Source of the DNA: Thermoanaerobaculia bacterium
GTDB taxonomy: Bacteria > Acidobacteriota > Thermoanaerobaculia > Gp7-AA8
Length of the DNA stretch: 64,000 nucleotides
NCBI GenBank assembly: GCA_017883205.1
Contig: JADGNZ010000020.1
Span: 43,309 to 107,308, forward strand
Direction of reading: 5' to 3'
Part shown: in pieces, positions 8,867 through 17,185 of the stretch
Position numbering within the stretch: position 1 is the stretch's first letter
How the letters are laid out: each line of letters starts with the position of its first letter
Notes under the pieces: model-generated
What the model was told of the DNA's origin: nothing
The model's database searches: none
The model's input: only the letters and a program-made list of their open reading frames with translations
Program-made: the position numbers and the translations under genes

Positions 8867-8884
8867 GCCTGCGTTTCAGACCTC

Positions 8885-8945
8885 GCCGAGGAGTGCGGTC
8901 GTCTCGACCGCGGGCATTCGGGCGTCTCGCCCGAGTGCTGTCAGG
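8885..8945. repeat. Short GC-rich hairpins after the zinc-ribbon gene
   Basis: GGTCGTCTCGACC and CATTCGGGCGTCTCGCCCGAGTG form two adjacent small dyads. The second shares the GGGCGTCTCGCCC core seen at 21660-21718. They probably act as 3'-end hairpins or are remnants of a dispersed repeat. The rest of 8867-9101 shows nothing else. Confidence 0.55.
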
Positions 8946-9101
8946 GCGGAGGTCGAAATTCGTCGACGTTCTTGCTGGCGTGAAGTGGCGTCGTAGTTTC
9001 TGCCGTGCAAACTCCCAGCGCCTCATCTGCGTTCATCTGCGTAATCTGCGGATCGCTTTTGTGGATTTCGCGCCGCCTCCGCCGCGTTCCACGCGTCGCT
9101 G

Positions 9102-10625
9102 ATGAGTGAGCCCAAACCCGACAACGAACTTCCGTTTTCCGAGCGCGTCCGCATCGCCGCGGATTTGCTCGAATCGCTCGACCGCGATCGCGGGCAGCTC
9201 GTCCAGGTGAGCGCGGAGGAGCGTCAGCGTCTGCTTCATGCAACGCGCCGTGTCGCCGAGCCCGATCATCGTGCGCGACGCAAGCTGGTGAAGGCCAGCG
9301 TGCGCGAGCGCAAGGCCGCGCGCGTGAAGCAGGACGATCAGGTGCTCAACTCCGCCGGGATCCGCGAGCTTCGGCGCAAGCCGGTCTACTCCACGCCGAA
9401 TTCGTATCGCGAAGAATCGCCGCAGGAAGATCCGCGGATCCTCACCGAGTCGCAGCATTGCTACGTCTGCAAGCAGCACTATCTGACCGTCCACCATTTC
9501 TACGACCAGTTGTGTCCCGCGTGCGGCGACCTGAATTTCGCAAAGCGCACGGAGCTGGCGGACTTGCGTGGCCGCGTCGCATTGCTGACGGGTGGCCGTG
9601 TGAAGATCGGCTATCAGGCCGGACTCAAACTGCTGCGCGCCGGCGCGCGGCTCATCGTCACCACGCGCTTCCCGCGCGACTCCGCGGCGCGCTACGCCCG
9701 CGAGGATGATTTCGGCGAATGGGCCGATCGCCTGGAGATCTTCGGACTCGATCTTCGCCACACGCCGAGCGTCGAAGCGTTCTGCCACGAGATGCTGACC
9801 ACGCGCGACCGGCTCGACTTCATCATCAACAACGCCTGCCAGACCGTGCGTCGTCCGCCCGCGTTCTACGAGCACATGATGGAGTCCGAGACCGCCGCGC
9901 TCCACACCCTCTCCGACGCCGAACGCCACCTTCTCGGCAGCTTCGAAGGCTTGCGCGGCTACCGGATGCTCCCCGAGGCGTCGTCGAGCACCACGATGAA
10001 TCTCGAAGAAGTGACCGGCCTGACGCATTCGGCGCAACTCTCACAAGTGCCTCTTCTACCGGACGATCATGCCCAGGAGCGCGATCTTTTCCCCGAGGGC
10101 CGTCTCGATCAGGACCTGCAGCAGGTCGATCTGCGCGGACGCAACTCGTGGCGTTTGCTGATGGCCGAGGTGTCGTCGGTCGAGTTGCTGGAAGTGCAGC
10201 TCGTCAATGCCGTCGCACCGTTCATCATCAACGCCCGGCTCAAGCCGCTCATGCTGCGGACCGCGAACCGCGATAAGCACATCGTCAACGTCTCCGCGGT
10301 CGAAGGGCAGTTCTACCGCAATCAGAAGACGACCCGCCATCCGCACACGAACATGGCCAAAGCCGCGCTCAACATGATGACGCGCACCGCCGCCGCCGAT
10401 TACTACACTGACGGCATCCACATGAACAGCGTCGATACCGGATGGGTGACGGACGAAGATCCGGCCGCGCTGGCCGAGCGCAAAACGGCTGTGCACCGCT
10501 TTCATCCGCCGCTGGACATCGTCGACGGCGCCGCCCGCATCCTCGATCCGATCATCGCCGGCATCAACACCGGCGAGCACCTGTGGGGACAGTTTCTCAA
10601 GGATTACAAACCGGCGGATTGGTAG
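9102..10625 (+). CDS. SDR-family protein with an N-terminal zinc-ribbon extension
   Basis: This is a 507-residue protein. Residues 1-110 are helical and charged. CYVC (120-123) and CPAC (138-141) form a zinc ribbon. From about 150 a Rossmann fold starts at VALLTGGRVKIGYQAGLKLL, followed by LDFIINNACQTVRRP and IVNVSAVEGQFY. Where the classical SDR has YxxxK, this protein reads TNMAK, so the catalytic Tyr is Thr while Lys is kept. The closing sequence IHMNSVDTGWVTDEDP fits SDRs. The HPHTNMAKAALNMM signature is, to my knowledge, a property of a distinct SDR subfamily rather than a mutation. Substrate unknown. Confidence 0.85.
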   Translation: MSEPKPDNELPFSERVRIAADLLESLDRDRGQLVQVSAEERQRLLHATRRVAEPDHRARRKLVKASVRERKAARVKQDDQVLNSAGIRELRRKPVYSTPNSYREESPQEDPRILTESQHCYVCKQHYLTVHHFYDQLCPACGDLNFAKRTELADLRGRVALLTGGRVKIGYQAGLKLLRAGARLIVTTRFPRDSAARYAREDDFGEWADRLEIFGLDLRHTPSVEAFCHEMLTTRDRLDFIINNACQTVRRPPAFYEHMMESETAALHTLSDAERHLLGSFEGLRGYRMLPEASSSTTMNLEEVTGLTHSAQLSQVPLLPDDHAQERDLFPEGRLDQDLQQVDLRGRNSWRLLMAEVSSVELLEVQLVNAVAPFIINARLKPLMLRTANRDKHIVNVSAVEGQFYRNQKTTRHPHTNMAKAALNMMTRTAAADYYTDGIHMNSVDTGWVTDEDPAALAERKTAVHRFHPPLDIVDGAARILDPIIAGINTGEHLWGQFLKDYKPADW

Positions 10626-10699
10626 GTGCGTCGCGGTAGCATGAGGCGCATCAAGGGTCCTCGCATCGCGCGACGTTTCTCCGAGCGCGAGCGGTTCCG

Positions 10700-12361
10700 T
10701 CACTTCACGTCACTTCCGATGGTGCAGCCGCCCCACGCTCCCGTCGACGGCTCTTCCGCGATCACCGCCAGCTTCGCTCCATCGCGATGCCGTACGGTGA
10801 TCGTGGTCGCGAACCCCTGCTTCGAAGAGAAGTCGAGCTGGTCGAGACGATTCGTCGATGTGAAGGGCTTCTCGTGAGGTACCACGACGGCGAGCGTGAA
10901 ACGGAGCGTGCCCGATTCGAGCGATGCGAGCTCGCCCTCGATCGGCGCGACGTTCACGCGCACCTCGATCTCGCTGGTCCTCACTCCGTTCGCCAGGGAT
11001 CCCAGTTTGATCGAGCATGTCACGGGCAGCTCGCCGCGATCGTCGCCTTCACCGCGAGCTGTGGATGTCGCAAGGGCCGTCGCCAGAAGCTCCGCCATGA
11101 CGCGCGTCGTTGCCAGAGTCGATCCAGTGCCAACCCATTTCTGAGCACTGATGGTCAGTCCGGCGCGCACCGCCCGGATCTCGACATGCCGCAACTTGTC
11201 ATCCGAGGGCCGGTCCACTTGGTACGTGATGACCACACGTTGATCGAGGTCATCGAGCCGGTTGCCGATCTTCGACGGATCGGTGAGAACGCTTCCACCA
11301 GTCGCATCCGCCAGCAGTTTCAGCGGTTCGAGAGGAGCCTTGTTGATGATCGTGTGACCTACATTCTCGCGGACGTTGAAGAAATGGGGTGCGACTGGCT
11401 CATGCGTCGCTGCGGCGAAGTGAGTAACCGGGTCTACGATCGACGATGGGGCGTAGGAGAGAACCGTCCACCCTTGCGCGGCCAGAGCCTGAGCGATCTC
11501 GTTCTGATGTGTCGAGGCGTTCAGCTCGCGCAACTCCGCTGGCAAGTCTGGGCGCAGGTCCGCATGCAAACCTCGGCGCACGTCCTCGTGATCGATCGGA
11601 TAAAAGCCGGCGGGGGCGAGATCGAACCCATCGGTAACGAACACCAGCGTGCGCATCGAGTCGCCGGATGCATGCCGAGGGTATCGACTCAGCCAGGCAA
11701 ACATCGCGTCCTGCTGTGCCCGAAGAATCGTCCACTCCTGACGCGCCGCCTTCCGTGCCAGTGACCGGCGCGTTAATCGATCGTCTCTGTCGCTCGTGTT
11801 GCGACCGCCGGTCATGAGCTCCTGCCGAATCCGGATCAGCTCCTCTCTCCCTCGAGCCTCGTTTCCGAGCGTCTCGAAGAGCGAGCGCAGTGCGGATGCG
11901 TCCTGCGTTGGACCGAGCAGCGAGTGTGTCGAAGGATCGTCCGTCACCACCTCGACTTCACCCATTGCCACGAGCCTGTCGGCGTGCGGAAGCAGCGACT
12001 TGATAGCGAGACGAAGTCCGCCCGTCGTCGACAGGGACTGCTGCAGATAGATGACCACCTGCCGCGGCCGTTCCGGTTTCGCTGACGGTGTTCCAATCGA
12101 TTCCTTCCTCGCAGGCGTTACCACTGACGGAGCGCCATGGCTGTACGCCACGCCGATGACCCGCTGGCGCTTGCCGTCCTCGATCAACTCGAAGTCGCCC
12201 GGCTTCAGGTCACTTGGCAGATTTCCATTCGCGTCGCGAACACTTGCCGACACTTCGATGGCCGTCACGTTGATACGGGTTCCGAAGTTCTGACCGGAAC
12301 TGGATATCGGGAAGACGATGAGCCCAGCGCAAACCATCGGGACTACACGGCGGAGGGACAT
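10700..12361 (-). CDS. Secreted VWFA-related domain protein
   Basis: This 553-residue protein has a signal peptide (MSLRRVVPMVCAGLIVFPISSSG). It continues with an N-terminal beta domain (INVTAIEVSASVRDANGNLPSDLKPGDFELIEDGKRQ) that is the hallmark of the acidobacterial VWFA-related family. A von Willebrand A-like region follows (VVIYLQQSLSTTGGLRLAIKSLL and, later, TLVFVTDGFDL). The MIDAS DxSxS motif is not intact in the first strand (LQQSLST), so metal binding is uncertain. These proteins are exported and their role is unknown. The gene is convergent with the SDR gene. Confidence 0.85.
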   Translation of the reverse strand: MSLRRVVPMVCAGLIVFPISSSGQNFGTRINVTAIEVSASVRDANGNLPSDLKPGDFELIEDGKRQRVIGVAYSHGAPSVVTPARKESIGTPSAKPERPRQVVIYLQQSLSTTGGLRLAIKSLLPHADRLVAMGEVEVVTDDPSTHSLLGPTQDASALRSLFETLGNEARGREELIRIRQELMTGGRNTSDRDDRLTRRSLARKAARQEWTILRAQQDAMFAWLSRYPRHASGDSMRTLVFVTDGFDLAPAGFYPIDHEDVRRGLHADLRPDLPAELRELNASTHQNEIAQALAAQGWTVLSYAPSSIVDPVTHFAAATHEPVAPHFFNVRENVGHTIINKAPLEPLKLLADATGGSVLTDPSKIGNRLDDLDQRVVITYQVDRPSDDKLRHVEIRAVRAGLTISAQKWVGTGSTLATTRVMAELLATALATSTARGEGDDRGELPVTCSIKLGSLANGVRTSEIEVRVNVAPIEGELASLESGTLRFTLAVVVPHEKPFTSTNRLDQLDFSSKQGFATTITVRHRDGAKLAVIAEEPSTGAWGGCTIGSDVK

Positions 12362-12388
12362 GTGAAGTTACATTGAACACCAAGATCA

Positions 12389-12451
12389 CCACAGAGACAC
12401 AGAGGACACAGAGATAGTGTCTTCAACTCTGTGTCCTCTGTGTCTCTGTGG
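12389..12451. repeat. Perfect 25-bp inverted repeat, CACAGAG family
   Basis: CCACAGAGACACAGAG extends to a 25-base arm (12389-12413) that is mirrored perfectly at 12427-12451 around a 13-base loop. Relatives lie at 29610-29664 and 45147-45211. The element separates the divergently transcribed VWFA and DUF523 genes. The ATG of the latter lies 15 bases beyond the right arm. Confidence 0.9.
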
Positions 12452-12466
12452 TTAACTGTAACGTCA

Positions 12467-12967
12467 ATGCAGAAGATCCTCGTCAGCGCCTGCCTGTTGG
12501 GCGAGCCGGTCCGCCACAACGGGGCGCACAAACGGTCCGACGATCAGATCCTGCAGCGTTGGATTGAGGAAGGACGCGTCGTCGCCGTCTGCCCGGAGAT
12601 CGCGGGCGGTCTGCCTGTGTCGCGGCCGGCTGCTGAGATCGTGGGAGGCGAAGACGGATCGAGAGTGCTCGCCGGCGAAGTCACGGTAATCGACTTCAAT
12701 GGCCGCGACGTCTCCCACCATTTTGTGAGCGGAGCCGGCGTCGCGCTCGGAGCCGCACGCGCCAACAATATCCGCATCGCCATTCTCAAAGAAGGCAGCC
12801 CCTCATGCGGCAGCGGCTACACGTACGACGGTACGTTCACCTCCACAAGAGTGCCTAGTCACCAAGGAGTTACTGCGGCGCTGCTCCGGGACAATGGCAT
12901 CCGCGTCTTCAGCGAGACACAACTCGCAGAAGCGGAAGAGTGCCTGCGGCAGTTCGGATCGAAGTGA
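12467..12967 (+). CDS. DUF523-family protein
   Basis: This 166-residue protein matches DUF523 throughout. It has ILVSACLLGEPVRHNGAHK at the start, VCPEIAGGLPVSRPAAEI in the middle and ILKEGSPSCGSGYTYDGTF around residue 110. Conserved cysteines (CLLG, VCPE, SCGS) suggest a metal or redox site. In other genomes the domain is linked to DUF1722 and to nucleobase metabolism, but no activity can be assigned here. The start is ATG 12467, since upstream codons lie in the hairpin. The patatin gene follows after 35 bases and may be co-transcribed. Confidence 0.85.
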   Translation: MQKILVSACLLGEPVRHNGAHKRSDDQILQRWIEEGRVVAVCPEIAGGLPVSRPAAEIVGGEDGSRVLAGEVTVIDFNGRDVSHHFVSGAGVALGAARANNIRIAILKEGSPSCGSGYTYDGTFTSTRVPSHQGVTAALLRDNGIRVFSETQLAEAEECLRQFGSK

Positions 12968-13002
12968 TCGTAATCGGAAAGTTGCGGCGTATTCTCTAGC
13001 TG

Positions 13003-14172
13003 ATGACACCCGTCGCCGATTCCTTCGCTCTCGTGCTCACCGGCGGCGGCGCGCGCGCTGCGTACCAGGTAGGCGTGCTGCGCTGCCTCGCGCGCCATTT
13101 GCCGGCGAACGCCTTCGACATCATCACCGGCGTTTCCGCGGGTGCGATCAACGCCGCCTTCGTGGCGTCGCGAAACGCGCCGCTGCCCGCTGTCATCGAC
13201 GAGCTCTCCGAGGTCTGGCGCACGCTCGAGCTGAAAGACGTGATCCGGATCGATTCCCGCTCGCTCGCGCGCAACGTCTTCGGCTGGGGGACGAAGCTCA
13301 TCTCGGGCGGAAAGCCGGTCGCTCCGGGCGTCCGCGGACTGGTCGATACGACGCCCCTTCGTCATCTGCTGGAGCGGCTCTTTGCCACGAACGACAAAGG
13401 CGAGATTGCCGGCATCGCCGCGAACATCGTCCGCTGTCATCCGCGAGCCGTGTCGGTGACCGCGCTCGATTACACCACCGGCAAGACCGTGACGTGGACT
13501 ACCGGCTGTGACATCGAGACGTGGTCGCGCCCGCTCCGCCGCAGCCTTGAGCAGCCGCTGACCGTCGATCACATCATGGCCTCGGCCGCGCTGCCGCTCG
13601 TCTTTCCCGCGGTTCTGGTGGGAAAGCACTGGTACGGCGACGGCGGCATCCGTCTCTCCGCGCCGCTCTCTCCAGCCCTGCATCTCGGCGCCACGCGCAT
13701 GCTGGCCATCTCCACGCACTACGAGCCCTCGGCATCCGAAGCCGACGAGCCCCAGATCGCCGGCTATCCGCCGCCAGCCCAGATCCTCGGCCAACTGATG
13801 GACGCCATCTTCCTCGACGTGATGGACGAGGACACCGTGCGCCTGCAGCGCTCCAACGAGTTCCTGCGCGACCTCCCGCCTGAGCTTCGGAGAGGTTATC
13901 GCCAGGTCGACTTCGCCGTCATTCGCCCGTCGCAGGACATCGGAAAGCTCGCCGCCGAATACGAGCCCGCCCTCCCACGCCCCTTCCGCTTCCTCACCCG
14001 CAGCCTCGGCACCCGCGAAACCTCCAACGCCGATTTCATGAGCCTCTTCATGTTCGTCCCCGAATACCTGCAACGCCTGATGGAAATCGGCGAAGCCGAC
14101 GCGGACGCGAACATCGAAGCGATCAAGAGGGTGGGAACGGGTGCCGTTCAGGCGCCCGGCGTCTCGATGTGA
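13003..14172 (+). CDS. Patatin-like phospholipase
   Basis: This 389-residue protein carries the complete patatin signature. The oxyanion loop GGGARAAYQVG is at residues 14-24, the nucleophile motif GVSAG is near 46-50 and the dyad Asp motif DGG is near 213. These serine lipid acyl hydrolases cleave membrane phospholipids or lysolipids using a Ser-Asp dyad. No signal peptide is seen, so it is presumably cytoplasmic or membrane-peripheral. Unlike toxin-like patatins there is no fused effector-sensing domain. It is probably housekeeping in lipid turnover. Confidence 0.9.
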   Translation: MTPVADSFALVLTGGGARAAYQVGVLRCLARHLPANAFDIITGVSAGAINAAFVASRNAPLPAVIDELSEVWRTLELKDVIRIDSRSLARNVFGWGTKLISGGKPVAPGVRGLVDTTPLRHLLERLFATNDKGEIAGIAANIVRCHPRAVSVTALDYTTGKTVTWTTGCDIETWSRPLRRSLEQPLTVDHIMASAALPLVFPAVLVGKHWYGDGGIRLSAPLSPALHLGATRMLAISTHYEPSASEADEPQIAGYPPPAQILGQLMDAIFLDVMDEDTVRLQRSNEFLRDLPPELRRGYRQVDFAVIRPSQDIGKLAAEYEPALPRPFRFLTRSLGTRETSNADFMSLFMFVPEYLQRLMEIGEADADANIEAIKRVGTGAVQAPGVSM

Positions 14173-14205
14173 TTCTCCGGCCTCGGGTGGTCCTGGGGAG
14201 CACGT

Positions 14206-14252
14206 GTTTCACGCGGAGAGTCTCTCCGCATCTCCGCGACTCCGCGTGAAAC
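14206..14252. repeat. Inverted repeat GTTTCACGCGGAG
   Basis: GTTTCACGCGGAG (from 14206) and CTCCGCGTGAAAC (14240-14252) form a stem with further CTCCGC repeats in the loop. A relative with TCACGCGGAGGCGCGG and CTCCGCGTG lies at 54707-54775. It follows the patatin stop by about 35 bases and could act as a 3' hairpin. Confidence 0.75.
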
Positions 14253-14440
14253 GTCTTCGTTTTCTTCTCCTGAATCGGTGCGAATAACTGAAGAGGCATC
14301 GCGACTGTCCCGATGAGCCCTCGCAAGTAACCGCTTTTCAACGGTTTGCAGACAGGCAACGAGCGAAGGTCTGACCCTCCTGCTTTCGAGTGTGGCGTGG
14401 CGCTGAGCGATTGGGATATGTCAACGCCGTCATCGTTCAA

Positions 14441-14696
14441 GTGAAATCAACTTGTTTTCAGGCGATTTGGTCTTCTCTGAAGTGAAATCACGTTGTTTTT
14501 GGGCGATTTCGTCTTCAGTTAAGTGAAATCAACTTGTTTTCAGGCGATTTCACCTTCGTTTGAGTGAAATCACCTTGTTTTCATGCGATTTCGCCTTCTT
14601 TTAAGCGGAATCCACTTGTCGTCCAACGATTTTGCCTTCTTTTAAGTGAAATCGACTTGTCTTCAAGGCAATCCCACCAACGTTGAAGTGAAATCG
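14441..14696. repeat. 41-bp phased array (GTGAAATC units)
   Basis: GTGAAATC or a near match starts at 14441, 14482, 14523, 14564, 14605, 14646 and 14688. That is six steps of 41 bp with the last being 42. Inside each unit a reversed half (GCGATTTCRCC) recurs 23 bp after the first, also at 41-bp steps, so each unit is a loose dyad. Sequence drifts toward both ends. The rest of 14253-15001 shows no gene; 14700-15001 holds nothing I can identify. Confidence 0.88.
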
Positions 14697-15001
14697 TCAT
14701 CTTTCGAGGGCAACGTCTCGTTCTCGATGGCACGCTCATCAAACTTTGAGTGGAAACCAGCCAGATCGTGACGATTCCACAGACGGCGCACCGCGATCGC
14801 ACGTCACTACAGCGAACCTGCTCTTCTGCGGTGACCTCGCGAAGGCAATTGTCTCTCTTCCGAGATGATCGCTTCGAGAAGGGCTCACCCGTTCGTGGAC
14901 GCTGGTCCGCAGCACCGGATTCGCTTGCCTGAGATCAGGACTGATCAGGCGACCGATGCGGTGATGTAGTCATGTAACCTTACTGTCGTACGCTCGTCTC
15001 A

Positions 15002-16222
15002 ATGATCATGAAACGCTTTGGAATCCCACTCTTCTTTCTGCTGACCATCACCACGGCGTTCGCCTCGAATGAGGTGAACGGCATTGTTGTCGACGCCAGT
15101 TCGAAGGCTCTCTCCGGCGCAACGGTTTACGTCTACACCGCGTTTCCCAAAGTCGGCGTGAGCCCGTTCTGTCCTTCGTGCTATCGCGACTGTGGGAAGC
15201 ACGAGTCGGTCAACGCCGAGGGGAGGTTTCGATTGAAGGCGCTCGACCCCGAGCTTCGGTTCGATCTGTTGGCCGTGGCCGATGGCTACGAGCCGTCGTT
15301 GGTCCGCCATGTCGATCCGATGGGCGGTCTGGTCACGATCAAGCTGACTCCCCGCTCCATCGCCGACGCGGACCGGCTGATCGTCGGAGTGGTCGTCGAT
15401 CCGCACGGCAAGCCGGTCGTCGGTGCGGCGGTCGAGCCCAATGGGTATCGATCCCAGCGCGGCACCGGCTACGGAAACATCCCCGGCGTCGACAAGCTGT
15501 CGTTCACCAACGCGAAGGGCGAGTTTGCGCTGCGCATCCCCGCCGCAGACGGGAAGCTCGACGTGCGGGTGACGGCCCGCTCACTCGCTCCTCATATCGA
15601 GCGGATGCTCGCGCCAGGTGAATCGCGAACGATCCCGTTGACCGAGGGAGCGACGATCACCGGACGTGTGATGCGAGGCGCCAAACCCGTAGCCGGCGCG
15701 CGCGTCGGCTTCATCCAGACCAACAGAGCCTCCAGCGGCTACCTCGGGCGATTCGAGATCGGCACGAACGATGACGGCGTCTTTCTCATGACGAACATGG
15801 GCCCGAACCAGACCTACGCCGTCTACGCGGCGATGGAAGGCCTCTCCGGCGGCGCCGCCGTACGGAAGATCGTGAACGTCGCCGGCGACAAGACGACGAC
15901 GGATGCCGGCACCCTCGCGGTTCAGCCCGGCCGCCGGATCGCCGGAACGGTCGTCGTCCCCGAGGGTGCGACGATCCCGCCGCACACGCAGATCATGCTC
16001 AGTCTTACTGTCGACAGCGATTCCCAACGCGTCGAAGTACGCCCCGATGGCACGTTCTCGATCGAAGGCGTTCCCCCGGGAGGCGCAGAGCTCTACGTCC
16101 GGATCCCCGGCCTCGAGCTGACCCCCTCGGTGCAGGGGAGGTTCGGCGGCGTTTCGCTGCCACCAGATGGTGATGTTAAAGATGTGCGCGTTGTCTTAGA
16201 GCGGGATAAAGGTCGCGAATAG
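15002..16222 (+). CDS. Secreted carboxypeptidase-regulatory-like (CarboxypepD_reg) protein
   Basis: This 406-residue protein begins with a signal peptide (MKRFGIPLFFLLTITTAFA; an alternative Met is two codons upstream). Several Ig-like/CNA-B-like beta modules follow. Each shows the pattern VNGIVVDASSKALSGATVYVYT, GVVVDPHGKPVVGAAVEPNG, ITGRVMRGAKPVAGARVGF or IAGTVVVPEGATIPP, typical of the carboxypeptidase regulatory-like fold. It has no protease domain. The protein is predicted to be extracytoplasmic, with a structural or adhesive role inferred only. Such genes are abundant in Acidobacteriota. Confidence 0.83.
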   Translation: MIMKRFGIPLFFLLTITTAFASNEVNGIVVDASSKALSGATVYVYTAFPKVGVSPFCPSCYRDCGKHESVNAEGRFRLKALDPELRFDLLAVADGYEPSLVRHVDPMGGLVTIKLTPRSIADADRLIVGVVVDPHGKPVVGAAVEPNGYRSQRGTGYGNIPGVDKLSFTNAKGEFALRIPAADGKLDVRVTARSLAPHIERMLAPGESRTIPLTEGATITGRVMRGAKPVAGARVGFIQTNRASSGYLGRFEIGTNDDGVFLMTNMGPNQTYAVYAAMEGLSGGAAVRKIVNVAGDKTTTDAGTLAVQPGRRIAGTVVVPEGATIPPHTQIMLSLTVDSDSQRVEVRPDGTFSIEGVPPGGAELYVRIPGLELTPSVQGRFGGVSLPPDGDVKDVRVVLERDKGRE

Positions 16223-16295
16223 CGTTCGGGCGAGACCGCTGATCTCGACCGGCAGCGGTTGTTGCGAGTCTGGCGAGAGGACCAACTCATTTCGC

Positions 16296-16388
16296 GCGAA
16301 GCGCTTTGGAGTGCGGTGGCGCCAGCCACCGCTTTCTAAGTACGTGATTCAAAGCGGTGGCTGGCGCCACCGCACTCCAGAGTGCTTC
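16296..16388. repeat. Inverted repeat with 39-bp arms
   Basis: The arm at 16296-16334, containing GTGCGGTGGCGCCAGCCACC, is mirrored at 16350-16388 with few mismatches; the loop is about 15 bp. It occupies the middle of the 324-bp gap between two secreted-protein genes. Nothing else is recognisable in 16223-16546. Confidence 0.88.
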
Positions 16389-16546
16389 GCACAAAACAGT
16401 CGGACGCTTAAGTGACGCAGTGAAGCGATCTTGACGACAGCGGCGATGAAAGAGCGTGGCTCACAGCATAGAATGACCTCGCGAAGCGGTTCGCGTACAT
16501 AATCGCGGGTTCGATGAGTCCTCACGTCTGACCCAAAGGCAAACCC

Positions 16547-17071
16547 ATGAAGAACTGCTGCGCCGTGCTTCTCGCCATCGCTCTCTCATCAACCGCCATC
16601 TCTGCCGCCGAGCAGGGCAAGGTAACCGGACAGATGGTGATCAACGGGAAGACCATCAAGCTCACGCACGTCTACGCGTCCGCGGGCCCGAGCCGTTGGG
16701 ACAAAAAGAAGGTGGAGATCCGCGTCATCCTCTCCGACGTGCCGCTCAGCGATGAGGATCTCGCCAGCGGGAGCAAACGCGAAGCGCTGGCCAACGCCGG
16801 CAAGCTACATGCGATGGAACTGATCCTCGCCGATGATCCGATGGGCCACCCAGGCAAGCGCGCGATGTCCAACGACATCTACGATTCCGCCTTCACCACC
16901 GCCCAACAGCCGATGCGCCTGAGCGGTCTCGATACGTTCGAGACAAAGACCGACGACGGCAAGATCATCGCCGGCCATCACTTCATGGAATCCCCGCACA
17001 AGTTCAGCGACATCGGCAACAACGTCACGTTTCAGGATGACGTGACGTTCACGGCAAAGGTTGCGCCGTAG
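16547..17071 (+). CDS. Secreted hypothetical protein
   Basis: This 174-residue protein has a clear signal peptide (MKNCCAVLLAIALSSTAISA, cleavage after AxA). The mature part is beta-rich, with ITGQ/VINGKTIKLTHVYA and a conserved-looking ADDPMGHPGKRAMSNDIYDSAF block. I do not recognise a named domain. It stands alone, preceded by the 39-bp-arm hairpin. Periplasmic or extracellular location is inferred from the signal peptide. Confidence 0.7.
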   Translation: MKNCCAVLLAIALSSTAISAAEQGKVTGQMVINGKTIKLTHVYASAGPSRWDKKKVEIRVILSDVPLSDEDLASGSKREALANAGKLHAMELILADDPMGHPGKRAMSNDIYDSAFTTAQQPMRLSGLDTFETKTDDGKIIAGHHFMESPHKFSDIGNNVTFQDDVTFTAKVAP

Positions 17072-17185
17072 GTGGTGCGAAGGGAGTGAGTCATCGCAAG
17101 CTGAACCCTCAACGGGTTGGGAATCGCCGAAACACGAAGGTCAGACCCATGCGGCAGGCCTGTAGAGTGCGATAATTTCCGCGCC

